Origin: Dyella japonica DSM 16301
GTDB taxonomy: Bacteria > Pseudomonadota > Gammaproteobacteria > Xanthomonadales > Rhodanobacteraceae
Assembly (NCBI RefSeq): GCF_001010355.1
Contig: NZ_JPLA01000049.1
Span: forward strand, 46,526-110,525
Reading direction: 5' to 3'
Length of the DNA: 64,000 nucleotides
The notes under the pieces are model-generated. The model searched no databases. It was not told the DNA's origin and was given only the letters and a program-made list of their open reading frames with translations. A program made the position numbers and the translations under genes. Below, piece after piece: positions 1 to 9,208 of this stretch (position 1 is its first letter; every line of letters starts with the position of its first letter).

Positions 1-1298
1 GCCTCGGCGAAGCCCTCGTGTGCATGCATGCCCAGGATCGTACCGGCGAGCGCCACGCCCAGCGACGCACCCACCTGCCTGCTGGTGGAAGCCACGGCGG
101 CAGCGAGACCGGCCTGCGCCTTGGGCATGCCCGACACGGCCGTGTTGGTGATGGGCGCATTGACCATGCCGAAACCGATGCCAAAGATCACATAGGTCAA
201 CAGCAACAGCGGCATCGGCGTCGTGGCGGTGAGCTGCGTCATCATCAGCGCACTGATGACGGTGGCGGTGCCGGATGCCAGCAACGATGGGCGCGTGCCA
301 TGCGTGCCCACCAGTCGTCCGGACAGCGGCGAGCACAGCACCGTCGCCAGCGCGAGCGGCAGCGTGCACAGGCCGGTATGGAAGGCCGACAATCCGCGCA
401 CTTCCTGCAGGTACAGCGCATTGAGAAACAGGAAGCCGGAGAACGCAGAAAAACTGCACACCGCGATCAAGGTGGCGCTGCTGAAAGGCGCGCTGCGAAA
501 GAAGCGCACATCGATCAGCGGTTCGTGACGCCGCGGTTCGTAGATCAGCAAGGCGATCAGCGACAGCGCGGCCACGGCAAACAGGCCAACGATGGTGGTC
601 GAGCCCCATCCCTCATGCGGACCTTCGATCACCGCATAAGTCACCGTGGCCAGGATGGCGAACACCAGCAGCTGTCCGACCGGATCGACGCGCCGCGGAC
701 GCTGCGCCTTGGACTCCGGGATATAGCGCGCCGCCAGCAGCATCGCCGCGGCGCCCACCGGCAGGTTCACCCAGAAGATCGAACGCCAGCCGATGGTTTC
801 CGTCAGCGCGCCGCCGATCACCGGACCCAGCGCCATCGAGATGCCGGCAACCGCTCCCCAGACGCCGATGGCGCGTGCGCGCGCCTTGGGTTCGTGGAAG
901 GTGTTGGCGATGATCGACATGGCGACCGGATTGAGCATCGTCGCGCCCAGCGCCTGGACGATACGAAACGCCACCAGCCCGTGGATATCCGGCGCAACGC
1001 TGCACAGCAGCGAGCCGAGCATGAACAGCGCCATGCCCGACTGGAACACGCGACGACGTCCGAAGCGGTCGGCCATCGAGCCGGCCAGCATAAGCAGGCT
1101 GGCCACCACCATGGTGTAGGCATCGATCACCCATTGCAGCCCCGACACCGATGCGCCCAGATCGCGGCGAATGGCGGGCAGGGCCACGTTCACGATGGTC
1201 GCGTCCATCGCCACCATCAGCAGGCTCAGGCAGCAGATGGCGAGGATCAGGTTGGGATGGGTCTGCGCACGCCGTGCGTCGTTGATAGTTGTATTCAT
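1..1298 (-). CDS. MFS drug/proton antiporter, DHA2 (EmrB/QacA-like), partial
   Basis: Inner-membrane multidrug efflux transporter of the major facilitator superfamily; the C-terminal end lies outside the window, and about 432 residues are visible. The frame starts MNTTINDARRAQTHPN and runs into hydrophobic helices. The family motif A loop is seen as GSMADRFGRRR after helix 2, and LNPVAMSIIANTF and GVWGAVAGISMALGP follow as in EmrB/QacA relatives. The ATG at 1298 is the only plausible start. The gene is divergent from a TetR regulator with a 113-base gap that contains a perfect palindrome over this start codon, so local repression by that regulator is likely. The substrate cannot be told from sequence. 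The family call is firm; the drug specificity is not. Confidence 0.88.
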   Translation of the reverse strand, partial: MNTTINDARRAQTHPNLILAICCLSLLMVAMDATIVNVALPAIRRDLGASVSGLQWVIDAYTMVVASLLMLAGSMADRFGRRRVFQSGMALFMLGSLLCSVAPDIHGLVAFRIVQALGATMLNPVAMSIIANTFHEPKARARAIGVWGAVAGISMALGPVIGGALTETIGWRSIFWVNLPVGAAAMLLAARYIPESKAQRPRRVDPVGQLLVFAILATVTYAVIEGPHEGWGSTTIVGLFAVAALSLIALLIYEPRRHEPLIDVRFFRSAPFSSATLIAVCSFSAFSGFLFLNALYLQEVRGLSAFHTGLCTLPLALATVLCSPLSGRLVGTHGTRPSLLASGTATVISALMMTQLTATTPMPLLLLTYVIFGIGFGMVNAPITNTAVSGMPKAQAGLAAAVASTSRQVGASLGVALAGTILGMHAHEGFAE

Positions 1299-1306
1299 AC
1301 AACTAT
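1285..1306. promoter_or_regulatory. Perfect palindrome, candidate TetR operator
   Basis: Ten-base arms ATAGTTGTAT and ATACAACTAT surround a TC spacer with no mismatch. The site covers the start codon of the MFS gene (1296-1298) and lies in the divergent gap with the TetR gene. Length and symmetry fit a TetR-dimer operator. A near-palindrome (ATTGTGAA / TTAACAAT, one mismatch) follows directly at 1305-1320. Confidence 0.6.
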
Positions 1307-1383
1307 TGTGAATTAACAATGGTTTGCGGTCAATCCGCGGGTTTTGAGCGCGGCTTGCTTTTGCCTCATCGCATGATCAAGAT

Positions 1384-1401
1384 ATTCATCAATAGATGAA
1401 T
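1384..1401. promoter_or_regulatory. Inverted repeat upstream of the TetR gene
   Basis: Arms ATTCATC and GATGAAT are perfect with a 4-base spacer and end 10 bases before the TetR start codon. It could be a second operator for autoregulation or a short hairpin in the leader. Its sequence differs from the larger palindrome at 1285-1306, so binding by the same protein is uncertain. Confidence 0.3.
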
Positions 1402-1411
1402 TAGGTGCTTT

Positions 1412-2050
1412 ATGGCCAAGCCCAAGGCTGCAGCGCGCAGTGCGGGACGCCCCAAGGTGGACAATCCCGAATTGCGCGAACACCTGCTGGATGTCGCGCT
1501 GAAAAGCTTCGCCGCCTCCGGCGTGACGGCGACGTCCGTGCGTTCCATCGCCGCCGATGCCGGCGTCAACGCGGCCCTGCTCAGCTACTACTTCGGCAAC
1601 AAGGCGGAGGTGGTCGAGGCGGTGTTTGATGAGCGTATCGCGCCGGTGTTGTCGCAGTTCTTTCTGCACCTGTTTGCGATGGAGGGCGACATCCAGCAAT
1701 TTACGACCGCGTTTGTCATCGGCATCGGCGAGCTGGTCGAGGCCCATCCCTGGTATCCCGCGCTGTGGGTGCGCGAAGTGCTCTGTGAAGGCGGTGCGTT
1801 GCGCGAGCTGGCGGTGGCCAGGCTGGCGGCAGCGACGCCTTTGGTCACCATGCGTTTCGTCGACGCGCAGCGCGATGGTGAGTTGAATGCCGCGCTGGAC
1901 CCAACTGAGATGGTGATGACGCTGCTGGGCCTGACCCTGGTTCCGGCCGCCGGCGCGCCGCTGTGGCAGGCGACTTCCGGTGGCCCGGCGGCCTCTACGG
2001 CCCGACGCACCCAGCATGTGCTGTCGCTGCTGCAGCGTGGATTGTCGTGA
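1412..2050 (+). CDS. TetR/AcrR family transcriptional regulator
   Basis: A 212-residue DNA-binding repressor. The N-terminal helix-turn-helix is clear at about residues 20-65: LLDVALKSFAASGVTATSVRSIAADAGV, ending in the family hallmark LLSYYFGNKAEVVEAVF. The C-terminal ligand-binding part is divergent. It begins with a basic tail (MAKPKAAARSAGRPK), common in this family. The gene is divergent from the MFS pump, the usual arrangement of a drug-responsive repressor and its target pump. The two inverted repeats in the gap are candidate operators. The ligand is unknown. Family assignment is very secure and the link to the pump is inferred from position. Confidence 0.93.
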   Translation: MAKPKAAARSAGRPKVDNPELREHLLDVALKSFAASGVTATSVRSIAADAGVNAALLSYYFGNKAEVVEAVFDERIAPVLSQFFLHLFAMEGDIQQFTTAFVIGIGELVEAHPWYPALWVREVLCEGGALRELAVARLAAATPLVTMRFVDAQRDGELNAALDPTEMVMTLLGLTLVPAAGAPLWQATSGGPAASTARRTQHVLSLLQRGLS

Positions 2051-2116
2051 GACGGACTGCGCGTTCGTTATAGGATCGAACGCCTCAGCCGAAACTGCAC
2101 TCTGACCGAGGACGCC

Positions 2117-2602
2117 ATGAGCGAGATCGAAGACCGTCTGGCCAGCATGGGCCTGCGCCTGCCGCCGCCGTTCGAGGTGCCAAGCGGCTTGAGTCTGCCG
2201 TTCCAGTTCGTGCAGGTGCACGGCACGCGTGTGCTGATCTCCGGCCATGGTCCGCAAGGCGAAGATGGCCAGATGACGGGTCCGTTCGGCAAGCTGGGCA
2301 GCGAGCTGTCGGTGAGCGAGGGCTATCAGGCGGCGCGGCTGGTGGCGCTCTCCATACTCGCCAGTCTCAAGCGCAGCATTGGCGACCTGGATCGCGTCCA
2401 GCAGTGGCATCGGGTTTTCGGCATGGTGAACTCCGCGCCGGGTTTCATCCAGCAGCCGCAGGTCATCAACGGCTTCTCCGACCTGATCCTCGCCGTGTAC
2501 GGCGCGGAGCGCGGCGCGCACACGCGCAGCGCCGTCGGCATGGCCGAACTTCCGTTCAATATCCCGGTGGAAATCGAGGGTGAGCTCTCGCTGCATCCTT
2601 GA
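2117..2602 (+). CDS. RidA (YjgF/YER057c/UK114) family protein
   Basis: A 161-residue protein of the RidA superfamily. Classical members hydrolyse reactive enamine/imine intermediates released by PLP enzymes. The C-terminal signature HTRSAVGMAELPFNIPVEIEGEL carries the conserved Arg and the LP..PVEIE motif. GTRVLISGHGP in the N-terminal half matches the family strand. It is longer than classic RidA (about 130 residues) and belongs to a longer subgroup whose function is not well defined. It sits between the TetR gene and zwf with gaps of 66 and 141 bases, so it is probably transcribed alone. Biochemical activity is not certain. Confidence 0.85.
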   Translation: MSEIEDRLASMGLRLPPPFEVPSGLSLPFQFVQVHGTRVLISGHGPQGEDGQMTGPFGKLGSELSVSEGYQAARLVALSILASLKRSIGDLDRVQQWHRVFGMVNSAPGFIQQPQVINGFSDLILAVYGAERGAHTRSAVGMAELPFNIPVEIEGELSLHP

Positions 2603-2743
2603 GGCGCAAGAACCCGCGGGCGACATCACACCAATCGCATGTCGTCCATGCCTGAATTTAACGCGCCGTGCGTCAGGGTGGGGATCCTGCCCAGGGCGCC
2701 GACCGCCGTGGGCTCCTGAGGCGTTGGGAGTCGGCAAGACATC

Positions 2744-4135
2744 ATGAGTGGTTCGCGTTCGGATGCGTTCGTGTTTTTCGGTGCCACGGGCGACCTCGCC
2801 TACAAGATGATCTTTCCGGCGCTGCAGGCGCTGGTCCAGGCGGGCGAGATGGAGATGCCCATCATCGGCGTGGCGTATGGACACTACACGCTGGAGCAAT
2901 TGCGCGATCGTGCGCGAGACAGCCTCGAGCAACATGGCCACTTCGATGCAGCGGCGTTCGAAAAGCTGGCCGCCAAACTGCAATACATCGATGGCGACTA
3001 CCAGGATCCCGCCACCTATACCCGCCTCAAGCTGGCCTTGGGCAAGGCCCAGTCGCCAATTCATTACATGGCGATACCGCCGACCATGTTCGACACCGTG
3101 GTGCAGGGGCTGGCGAGCTCCGGCTGCGCCGATAGCGCGCGCATCGTCATCGAGAAGCCGTTCGGCCGGGATCTGGCTTCGGCAAGGCAATTGAACCAGA
3201 CGCTGCATGAGGTCTTTCCCGAAACCAGCATCTTTCGGATCGATCACTATCTGGGCAAGGAGGCGGTGCAGAATCTGTTGTACTTCCGCTTTGCCAACGC
3301 CTTCCTGGAGCCGGTGTGGAATCGCACGTATATCGACAACGTGCAGATCACCATGGCGGAGGACTTCGGCATCCAGGGCCGCGGCAGTTTCTATGACGAA
3401 GCAGGCGCCTTGCGCGACGTCGTGCAGAACCATCTGCTGCAGGTGACGGCGCTGCTGGCGATGGAAGCGCCGGTGGGCCACGAGGCGTCAGCCATGCGCT
3501 CGGAGAAGCAGCGCCTGTTCCAGGCGATGCGGCCGCTCGATCCGAGCCAGGTGGTGCGCGGACAGTTCCGCGGCTATCGCGATGAGAAGGGCGTGGCTGC
3601 TGACTCCCAGGTGGAAACCTATGCCGCACTGCGCCTGCATATCGATACCTGGCGCTGGTCGGGCGTGCCGTTCTATATCCGCGCCGGCAAATGCCTGCCG
3701 GTGACGGCGTGCGAGGTCATGGTCACCCTGAAGAAGCCGCCGCTGGCGGTGTTCGATGGCTCGCCCATGCACGACGCCAATTACTTCCGCTTTCGCCTGA
3801 GCCCCGACGTGGTCATCTCCACCGGCGCGCGCGTGAAGCGGGCCGGCGAGGCGATGCGTGGCGAGCCGGTCGAGCTGGTCGCGCGACATCGTTCGGTGCA
3901 CGAGCGGTCCGCCTACCAGCGCCTGCTGGGTGACGCGATGCGCGGCGACGGCTCGCAGTTCACCAGCGACGCCAGCGTGGAGGCGGCATGGGCGGTGGTC
4001 GATCCGGTGCTCGAACATGCCCAGCCGGTACACGAATATGCTCCCGGCAGCTGGGGGCCGGCCGCCGCAAACACGCTGACCGCCGACGACGGCGGCTGGC
4101 ACGATCCCAAACCGGAGGAAACACGTCCGTGCTGA
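2744..4135 (+). CDS. zwf: Glucose-6-phosphate 1-dehydrogenase
   Basis: Oxidises glucose 6-phosphate to 6-phosphogluconolactone, the entry step of the oxidative pentose phosphate and Entner-Doudoroff pathways. The 463-residue cytosolic enzyme has the nucleotide-binding start [16 protein letters not shown] (residues ~12-27) and the substrate-binding/catalytic motif IDHYLGKE (~residues 166-173). The N-terminal fingerprint has GDLAYK where many enzymes have GDLAKRK, which I associate with a shorter subgroup. It is the first gene of a run with a HAD phosphatase, tal and tkt. It overlaps the next gene by 7 bases, which supports translational coupling. No 6-phosphogluconolactonase gene lies beside it. 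Confidence 0.96.
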   Translation: MSGSRSDAFVFFGATGDLAYKMIFPALQALVQAGEMEMPIIGVAYGHYTLEQLRDRARDSLEQHGHFDAAAFEKLAAKLQYIDGDYQDPATYTRLKLALGKAQSPIHYMAIPPTMFDTVVQGLASSGCADSARIVIEKPFGRDLASARQLNQTLHEVFPETSIFRIDHYLGKEAVQNLLYFRFANAFLEPVWNRTYIDNVQITMAEDFGIQGRGSFYDEAGALRDVVQNHLLQVTALLAMEAPVGHEASAMRSEKQRLFQAMRPLDPSQVVRGQFRGYRDEKGVAADSQVETYAALRLHIDTWRWSGVPFYIRAGKCLPVTACEVMVTLKKPPLAVFDGSPMHDANYFRFRLSPDVVISTGARVKRAGEAMRGEPVELVARHRSVHERSAYQRLLGDAMRGDGSQFTSDASVEAAWAVVDPVLEHAQPVHEYAPGSWGPAAANTLTADDGGWHDPKPEETRPC

Positions 4136-4857
4136 CTGCTACATCACTGGTGTTCCTGCTTGACGTCGACAACACCCTGCTCGACAACGACGGCTTTGCC
4201 GCCGATCTCACCGCACGGCTCGATCGCGATTTTGGCGCAATGGAGCGCGAGCGCTATTGGTCCATCTACAACAAGCTGCGCGACGAGCTCGGCTTCGCCG
4301 ATTATCTGGGCGCGTTGCAGCAATTCCGGCTGGGTCACGAATACCACCCGGGGCTGGTGCCGCTGTCCAATTTCCTGCTCGAGTATCCGTTTGCCGAGCG
4401 GCTGTTTCCCGGCGCGCTGGACGCCGTGGCGCATATGGGAACGCTCGGTTCCACGGTGATCTTGTCCGACGGCGACATCGTATTCCAGCCGCGCAAGATC
4501 GCGCATTCGGGCCTGGGCCGTGCGGTGCAGGACAGAGTGCTGGTGTACGTGCACAAGGAACGCATGACCGAAGCGATTCAGCGCGCGTTCCCGGCCACGC
4601 ACTACGTGATGGTCGACGACAAGCCGCAGTTGCTGGCGGCGATGAAGCGCATCTTCGGCGCGCATATCACCACCATCTTCGTGAACCAGGGACATTACGC
4701 GCGCGAGGCGGAGCATCTGGTGATCGATCCGGCGCCGGACAAGACCGTGATGCATATTTCCGACCTGGTCGGATTGGCGTCCTCTGACTTTCCACGCGTC
4801 GAGCTTGCCGGCCAGGCCCATCCTGACCCGGCAACGCACGCCGCTGCATCGGAATGA
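4129..4857 (+). CDS. HAD-superfamily phosphatase in the pentose phosphate operon
   Basis: A 242-residue haloacid-dehalogenase-like hydrolase, start GTG at 4129 behind a GGAGGA ribosome site. Motif I is [11 protein letters not shown] with both Asp residues, motif II is ILSDGD, and motif IV is [10 protein letters not shown]. It overlaps the 3' end of zwf by 7 bases and ends 3 bases before tal, so it is made with the sugar phosphate enzymes. Conserved placement suggests a housekeeping role in sugar phosphate metabolism, such as removing an inhibitory phosphate ester. It has no similarity to 6-phosphogluconolactonase, and the substrate is unknown. Confidence 0.85.
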   Translation: MLTATSLVFLLDVDNTLLDNDGFAADLTARLDRDFGAMERERYWSIYNKLRDELGFADYLGALQQFRLGHEYHPGLVPLSNFLLEYPFAERLFPGALDAVAHMGTLGSTVILSDGDIVFQPRKIAHSGLGRAVQDRVLVYVHKERMTEAIQRAFPATHYVMVDDKPQLLAAMKRIFGAHITTIFVNQGHYAREAEHLVIDPAPDKTVMHISDLVGLASSDFPRVELAGQAHPDPATHAAASE

Positions 4858-4860
4858 AGC

Positions 4861-5943
4861 ATGAAAGCGACGGCACAACTGCACGCCCTGGGCCAGAGCC
4901 TCTGGCTGGACAACATCACCCGCGACATCCTCGACAATGGCACGTTGCGGCGCTATATCGACGATTTGTCGGTCACCGGGCTTACCTCCAATCCGTCGAT
5001 CTTCAACGCCGCGATCGGTGATGGCGACGCCTACGACGACGGCATCCGCGAGAAGGCGCGCCACGGCGCTGCCGGCGAGGGCCTGTTCATCGAGCTGGCG
5101 CTGGAAGATCTGCGTCGCGCCGCGGATATGTTCCAGCCGGTGTTTGAGTCCAGCCGGCATGTCGATGGCTGGGTCTCGATGGAAGTGTCGCCCTTGCTGG
5201 CCTTCGACACGCAGGCCAGCATCCAGGCGGCGCAGGACATCTTCAAAAAGGCCGATCGGCCCAATCTGTTTGTGAAGATACCCGGCACACCCGAAGGCAT
5301 ACCGGCAATCGAGGAAGCCATCTTTGCGGGCATCCCGATCAACGTGACCTTGCTGTTCTCGCGCGATCAATACCTGGCCGCCGCCGAGGCGTATCTGCGC
5401 GGCATCGAGCGTCGCGTCGAGGCCGGGTTGGATCCCCAGGTCGGCTCCGTGGCCTCGCTGTTCGTGAGCCGCTGGGATGTCGCCATCAAGGACAAGGTTC
5501 CGCAGGATCTGCGCAACACGCTGGGCGTGGCGGTCGGCAAGCAGACTTATCGTGCCTATCGCGAGCTGTTGGCGTCGTCACGCTGGCAGAAGCTGTCCAA
5601 GGCCGGCGCCCGTGCGCAACGCCTGCTGTGGGCGAGCACGGGAACCAAGGATCCCAACGTGTCCGACGCGCTCTACGTCGAAGCGCTGGCCGCGCCGGAC
5701 ACCATCGACACCGTGCCCGAGAAGACCCTGTGGGCATTCGCCACGCATGGCGCCGTGAACGGCGTGCTGCCCGAGGATGGCGGGGATGCCGAAACCACTC
5801 TCAAGCGCTTTGTCGACGCCGGCGTCGATCTCGACGCGCTGGCCAAACAACTGCAGCAGGAAGGCGCGGCGGCGTTCGTGACGTCGTGGAAACAACTGCT
5901 CCAGCGCATCGCCGACAAGAGTGCGCAGTTGGCCAAGGCTTGA
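4861..5943 (+). CDS. tal: Transaldolase
   Basis: Transfers a dihydroxyacetone unit between sugar phosphates in the non-oxidative pentose phosphate branch. The 360-residue protein belongs to the longer transaldolase group often annotated TalA/TalC-long. Visible features are the start [31 protein letters not shown], and the Schiff-base lysine in [11 protein letters not shown] (about residues 137-147). It begins 3 bases after the HAD gene and is followed by tkt 34 bases later, so the four genes form one operon. Assignment is firm. Confidence 0.95.
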   Translation: MKATAQLHALGQSLWLDNITRDILDNGTLRRYIDDLSVTGLTSNPSIFNAAIGDGDAYDDGIREKARHGAAGEGLFIELALEDLRRAADMFQPVFESSRHVDGWVSMEVSPLLAFDTQASIQAAQDIFKKADRPNLFVKIPGTPEGIPAIEEAIFAGIPINVTLLFSRDQYLAAAEAYLRGIERRVEAGLDPQVGSVASLFVSRWDVAIKDKVPQDLRNTLGVAVGKQTYRAYRELLASSRWQKLSKAGARAQRLLWASTGTKDPNVSDALYVEALAAPDTIDTVPEKTLWAFATHGAVNGVLPEDGGDAETTLKRFVDAGVDLDALAKQLQQEGAAAFVTSWKQLLQRIADKSAQLAKA

Positions 5944-5977
5944 TCGCGCCCGCTTTCCCCGCCAGCAGGTGAACCGC

Positions 5978-8026
5978 ATGACCGATGAGCTCGATCTCAA
6001 ATGCATCAACACGCTGCGCTTCCTGTCGGTCGACATGGTACAGAAGGCCAACAGCGGACATCCGGGCCTGCCACTCGACGCGGCGCCGATGGTTTATGTG
6101 CTGTGGACGCGCTGGCTGCGGCACAACCCGGCGAATCCGGCGTGGTTTGATCGCGACCGCTTTGTCCTTTCCGCCGGTCATGGCTCGGCCTTGCTGTACA
6201 GCCTGCTTTACGCCACGGGTTACGACGTGTCGCTCGATGACATCAAGCAGTTCCGGCAGTGGGGCAGCAAGACGCCGGGACATCCCGAGCGCGGCCACAC
6301 GCCCGGCGTGGAGACCACCACGGGGCCGCTAGGGCAGGGCCTGGCCAATGCGGTCGGCATGGCGATGGCGGAGGCGCAGCTGGCAGCGCGCTACAACCGG
6401 CCGCAGCATGCGGTGATCGATCACCACACCTATGCCATCGTGAGCGACGGCGATCTGATGGAAGGCGTGGCGTCCGAAGCGGCATCGCTGGCGGGCCATC
6501 TGCGGCTGGGCAAACTGATCTGCCTGTACGACCAGAACGCGATGACGCTGTCCGCCGCCACCGACATCACCTTTACCGAAGACGTCCGCCAGCGTTTCGA
6601 CGCCTATGGCTGGCACACCATTGAAGTGACCGACGGCAACGACCTGGTCGCCATCGATGCGGCGCTGGAGACGGCTCGTGCGAAAGGCACCCGGCCCACC
6701 TTGATCCTGGTACGCACCAGCCTGGGCTACGGCTCGCCGGAGCAGGATACGTTCAAGGCGCATGGTTCGCCGCTGGGCGCGGACAGCGTGCGCAAGACGA
6801 AGGAGAAACTCGGCTGGCCGGTCGAGCCGGATTTTTTCGTGCCGGAAGACGCACTCGCGCATTTTCGCCAAGCCCTGCCACACGGAGCGGAGCTGGAAGT
6901 GTCATGGGACGATAGGATGCAGTCGTACGCCAAGGCGTTTCCCGATCTCCATGATCAACTGCAACGCAGCCTACGCGGCGAGCTGGCCGACGGCTGGGAC
7001 GCGGAGATCCCGGTGTTTCCCGCCGACCCCAAGGGCATGGCGACACGCGATGCATCGAGCAAGGTGATGAATGCTTTTGCCGCCAAGGTGCCTGCGTTCA
7101 CGGGTGGCTCGGCGGATCTCGATCCTTCCACCAAGACGGCCTTGAACGGCCTGGGCGATTTCAATCCGCCAGCCTCCAAGGGCGGCGACATGCAAGGCTC
7201 GGATGGGGGTGGCTGGAGTTACCAGGGCCGCAACCTGCATTTCGGCGTGCGCGAACATGCGATGGGCGCCATCGTCAATGGCATGGCGGCGCACGGCGGC
7301 ACCATACCGTTTGGCGCCACCTTCCTGATCTTCTCCGATTACATGCGCCCGCCGATGCGCCTGGCGGCGCTGATGAAGTTGCACGTCATCCATGTATTCA
7401 CCCACGACAGCATCGCGCTGGGCGAAGACGGGCCGACCCATCAACCGGTGGAGCAGCTCGCCGCCCTGCGCGCGATTCCCAACCTCACGCTGATCCGCCC
7501 GGGCGATGCCAACGAAACCGCCGTCGCCTGGCGCGTGGCCCTGCAGACGAAGGGACATCCGGTCCTGCTCGTGCTGACCCGGCAACACGTGCCCACGCTG
7601 GATCGCGAACGCATGGCCTCGGCCGATGGACTGCGTCGCGGCGCCTACGTGCTGTTCGATACGCCCGGCAAGAAGCCGCAGCTGATCCTGATCGCCAGCG
7701 GCTCGGAAGTCGGCCTGATCGTGGAGGCCGCGAAACGCCTGGAAGAAGAGGGCGTCGCGGTGCGCTGCGTATCGATGCCGAGCTGGGAATTGTTCGACGC
7801 GTTGTCGCAGGCCGAGCGTGATGAAGTTTTGCCGCCATCAGTGACGGCGCGACTGGCGGTGGAGCTGGGCATATCCCAGGGTTGGGAGCGCTATGTGGGT
7901 GCGCGCGGCGACATGCTGGGCATCGAAACGTTTGGGGCTTCCGCACCCGCCGAAGTGCTGCTGAAAGAGTACGGCTTCACCGTCGATGCGGTGTGCAAGC
8001 GCGCCAAGGCCCTGCTCGCCCGATAG
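5978..8026 (+). CDS. tkt: Transketolase
   Basis: Thiamine-diphosphate enzyme that moves two-carbon units between ketose and aldose phosphates. The 682-residue protein has [16 protein letters not shown] near the N-terminus, the ThDP motif as [13 protein letters not shown] followed by [11 protein letters not shown], and the pyrimidine domain around [21 protein letters not shown]. The ATG at 5978 is preferred; a GTG nine bases upstream is possible. It is the last gene of the zwf-HAD-tal-tkt operon and converges on gnd with a 24-base gap in which no clear terminator was found. Confidence 0.96.
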   Translation: MTDELDLKCINTLRFLSVDMVQKANSGHPGLPLDAAPMVYVLWTRWLRHNPANPAWFDRDRFVLSAGHGSALLYSLLYATGYDVSLDDIKQFRQWGSKTPGHPERGHTPGVETTTGPLGQGLANAVGMAMAEAQLAARYNRPQHAVIDHHTYAIVSDGDLMEGVASEAASLAGHLRLGKLICLYDQNAMTLSAATDITFTEDVRQRFDAYGWHTIEVTDGNDLVAIDAALETARAKGTRPTLILVRTSLGYGSPEQDTFKAHGSPLGADSVRKTKEKLGWPVEPDFFVPEDALAHFRQALPHGAELEVSWDDRMQSYAKAFPDLHDQLQRSLRGELADGWDAEIPVFPADPKGMATRDASSKVMNAFAAKVPAFTGGSADLDPSTKTALNGLGDFNPPASKGGDMQGSDGGGWSYQGRNLHFGVREHAMGAIVNGMAAHGGTIPFGATFLIFSDYMRPPMRLAALMKLHVIHVFTHDSIALGEDGPTHQPVEQLAALRAIPNLTLIRPGDANETAVAWRVALQTKGHPVLLVLTRQHVPTLDRERMASADGLRRGAYVLFDTPGKKPQLILIASGSEVGLIVEAAKRLEEEGVAVRCVSMPSWELFDALSQAERDEVLPPSVTARLAVELGISQGWERYVGARGDMLGIETFGASAPAEVLLKEYGFTVDAVCKRAKALLAR

Positions 8027-8050
8027 CAGCAGGGCCTCCTGGCTGGCGCG

Positions 8051-8956
8051 TTATTGCGTCTTGATCGGATGGCCGCCAAATTCGTTGCGCATGGCCGACA
8101 GCAGTTTGTCGGTGTACGAATCCTTGTCGCGCGAGCGCAGCCGCTCGATCAGCGATTGCGTGATGACCGGCGCGGGCACGTTCAATTCAATGGCTTCATC
8201 GACCGTCCAGCGGCCTTCACCGGAATCGGCGACGTATGGTGCGATGCCGGTCATGTCCGGATTCTTTTTCAGCGCGTCGGCGGTGAGGTCCAACAACCAT
8301 GAACGCACCACGCTGCCATGGCGCCAGATCTCGGCGACCTGCTGCAGGTCCAGCTCGAACTCAGCCTTGTGGCGGAGGATGGAGAAGCCTTCGGCATACG
8401 CCTGCATCATGCCGTACTCGATGCCGTTGTGGACCATCTTGGTGAAGTGGCCCGAACCCACTGGCCCGACACGCGCCCAGCCCTGGTCCTTGGCCGGCGC
8501 CAGCGCTTCGAAGATCGGACGCAGGCGCTCCACCGCCGCCTCGTCGCCGCCGATCATCAGGCTGTAACCCTCGGCCAGCCCCCAGACGCCGCCGCTGGTG
8601 CCGCAGTCGACATAGGCAATCGCGTGTTCGGCGAAGCGCTGTGCCCGGCGCAGCGTGTCCTTGTAGTAGGAGTTGCCGCCGTCGATGATGGTGTCGCCCG
8701 CCGAGAGCAGTGGCAGCAGCACGTCGAGACTGGCATCGGTGATATCGCCTGCGGGCACCATCAGCCAGAGTGTGCGGGGCGCGGGCAGAGCGGCGACCAG
8801 CGCCGCGAGCGATTCGGCGGTTTGCGCGCCGCTGTTTTCGAGCGCTTTTCGCGCCGCCGCTTGCGGATCGAAGCCCACGATCTGATGACCGCCCTTCATC
8901 AGCCGCTGAGCCATATTGGCTCCCATCCTGCCCAAACCGATCATGCCGAGTTTCAT
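8051..8956 (-). CDS. gnd: 6-phosphogluconate dehydrogenase (decarboxylating), short GndA type
   Basis: Converts 6-phosphogluconate to ribulose 5-phosphate. The 301-residue length matches the short group, typified by NAD-preferring GndA/YqeC, rather than the 470-residue Gnd. The Rossmann start is MKLGMIGLGRMGANMAQRLMKGG. DGGNSYYKDTLRR, VDCGTSGGVWG and the catalytic Lys region HFTKMVHNGIEYGMMQAYAEG are present. The start at 8956 has AGGA upstream and removes a 23-residue unsupported extension. It lies convergent to tkt on the opposite strand, so it is regulated separately. Cofactor preference is inferred from length only. Confidence 0.94.
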   Translation of the reverse strand: MKLGMIGLGRMGANMAQRLMKGGHQIVGFDPQAAARKALENSGAQTAESLAALVAALPAPRTLWLMVPAGDITDASLDVLLPLLSAGDTIIDGGNSYYKDTLRRAQRFAEHAIAYVDCGTSGGVWGLAEGYSLMIGGDEAAVERLRPIFEALAPAKDQGWARVGPVGSGHFTKMVHNGIEYGMMQAYAEGFSILRHKAEFELDLQQVAEIWRHGSVVRSWLLDLTADALKKNPDMTGIAPYVADSGEGRWTVDEAIELNVPAPVITQSLIERLRSRDKDSYTDKLLSAMRNEFGGHPIKTQ

Positions 8957-9208
8957 TGGTTTTCCTAAGCCCGAGAGGGATATAAAAGTTGCGACAAGCC
9001 TGCATTTTGCGCTCGCGGCAGGCAAGCTTGCGTGAGAGTAGGGCGAACGCAGACATGGCGGGTCAACTTTTGCATGTACTCATCGCCGCACATCGAAAGA
9101 ATTTGAGCCGCGTCACGATGAGTTCGAGAGCAGTTGCGAGGCAGCGGCGGGGTGTCATACCTTCGCGCGCTGGTGGATGGATGCTCGCTGTGACCTGAGG
9201 AGACGGGA

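Noticed and set aside
1313..3481. 722-codon minus-strand frame across the TetR, RidA and zwf genes
   Set aside because: It would overlap three well-supported genes and its product has no domain features.
8957..9208. Possible small genes in the gap upstream of gnd and the serine hydrolase
   Set aside because: Short frames run through the gap on both strands but none has a ribosome site with a recognisable or well-biased product.
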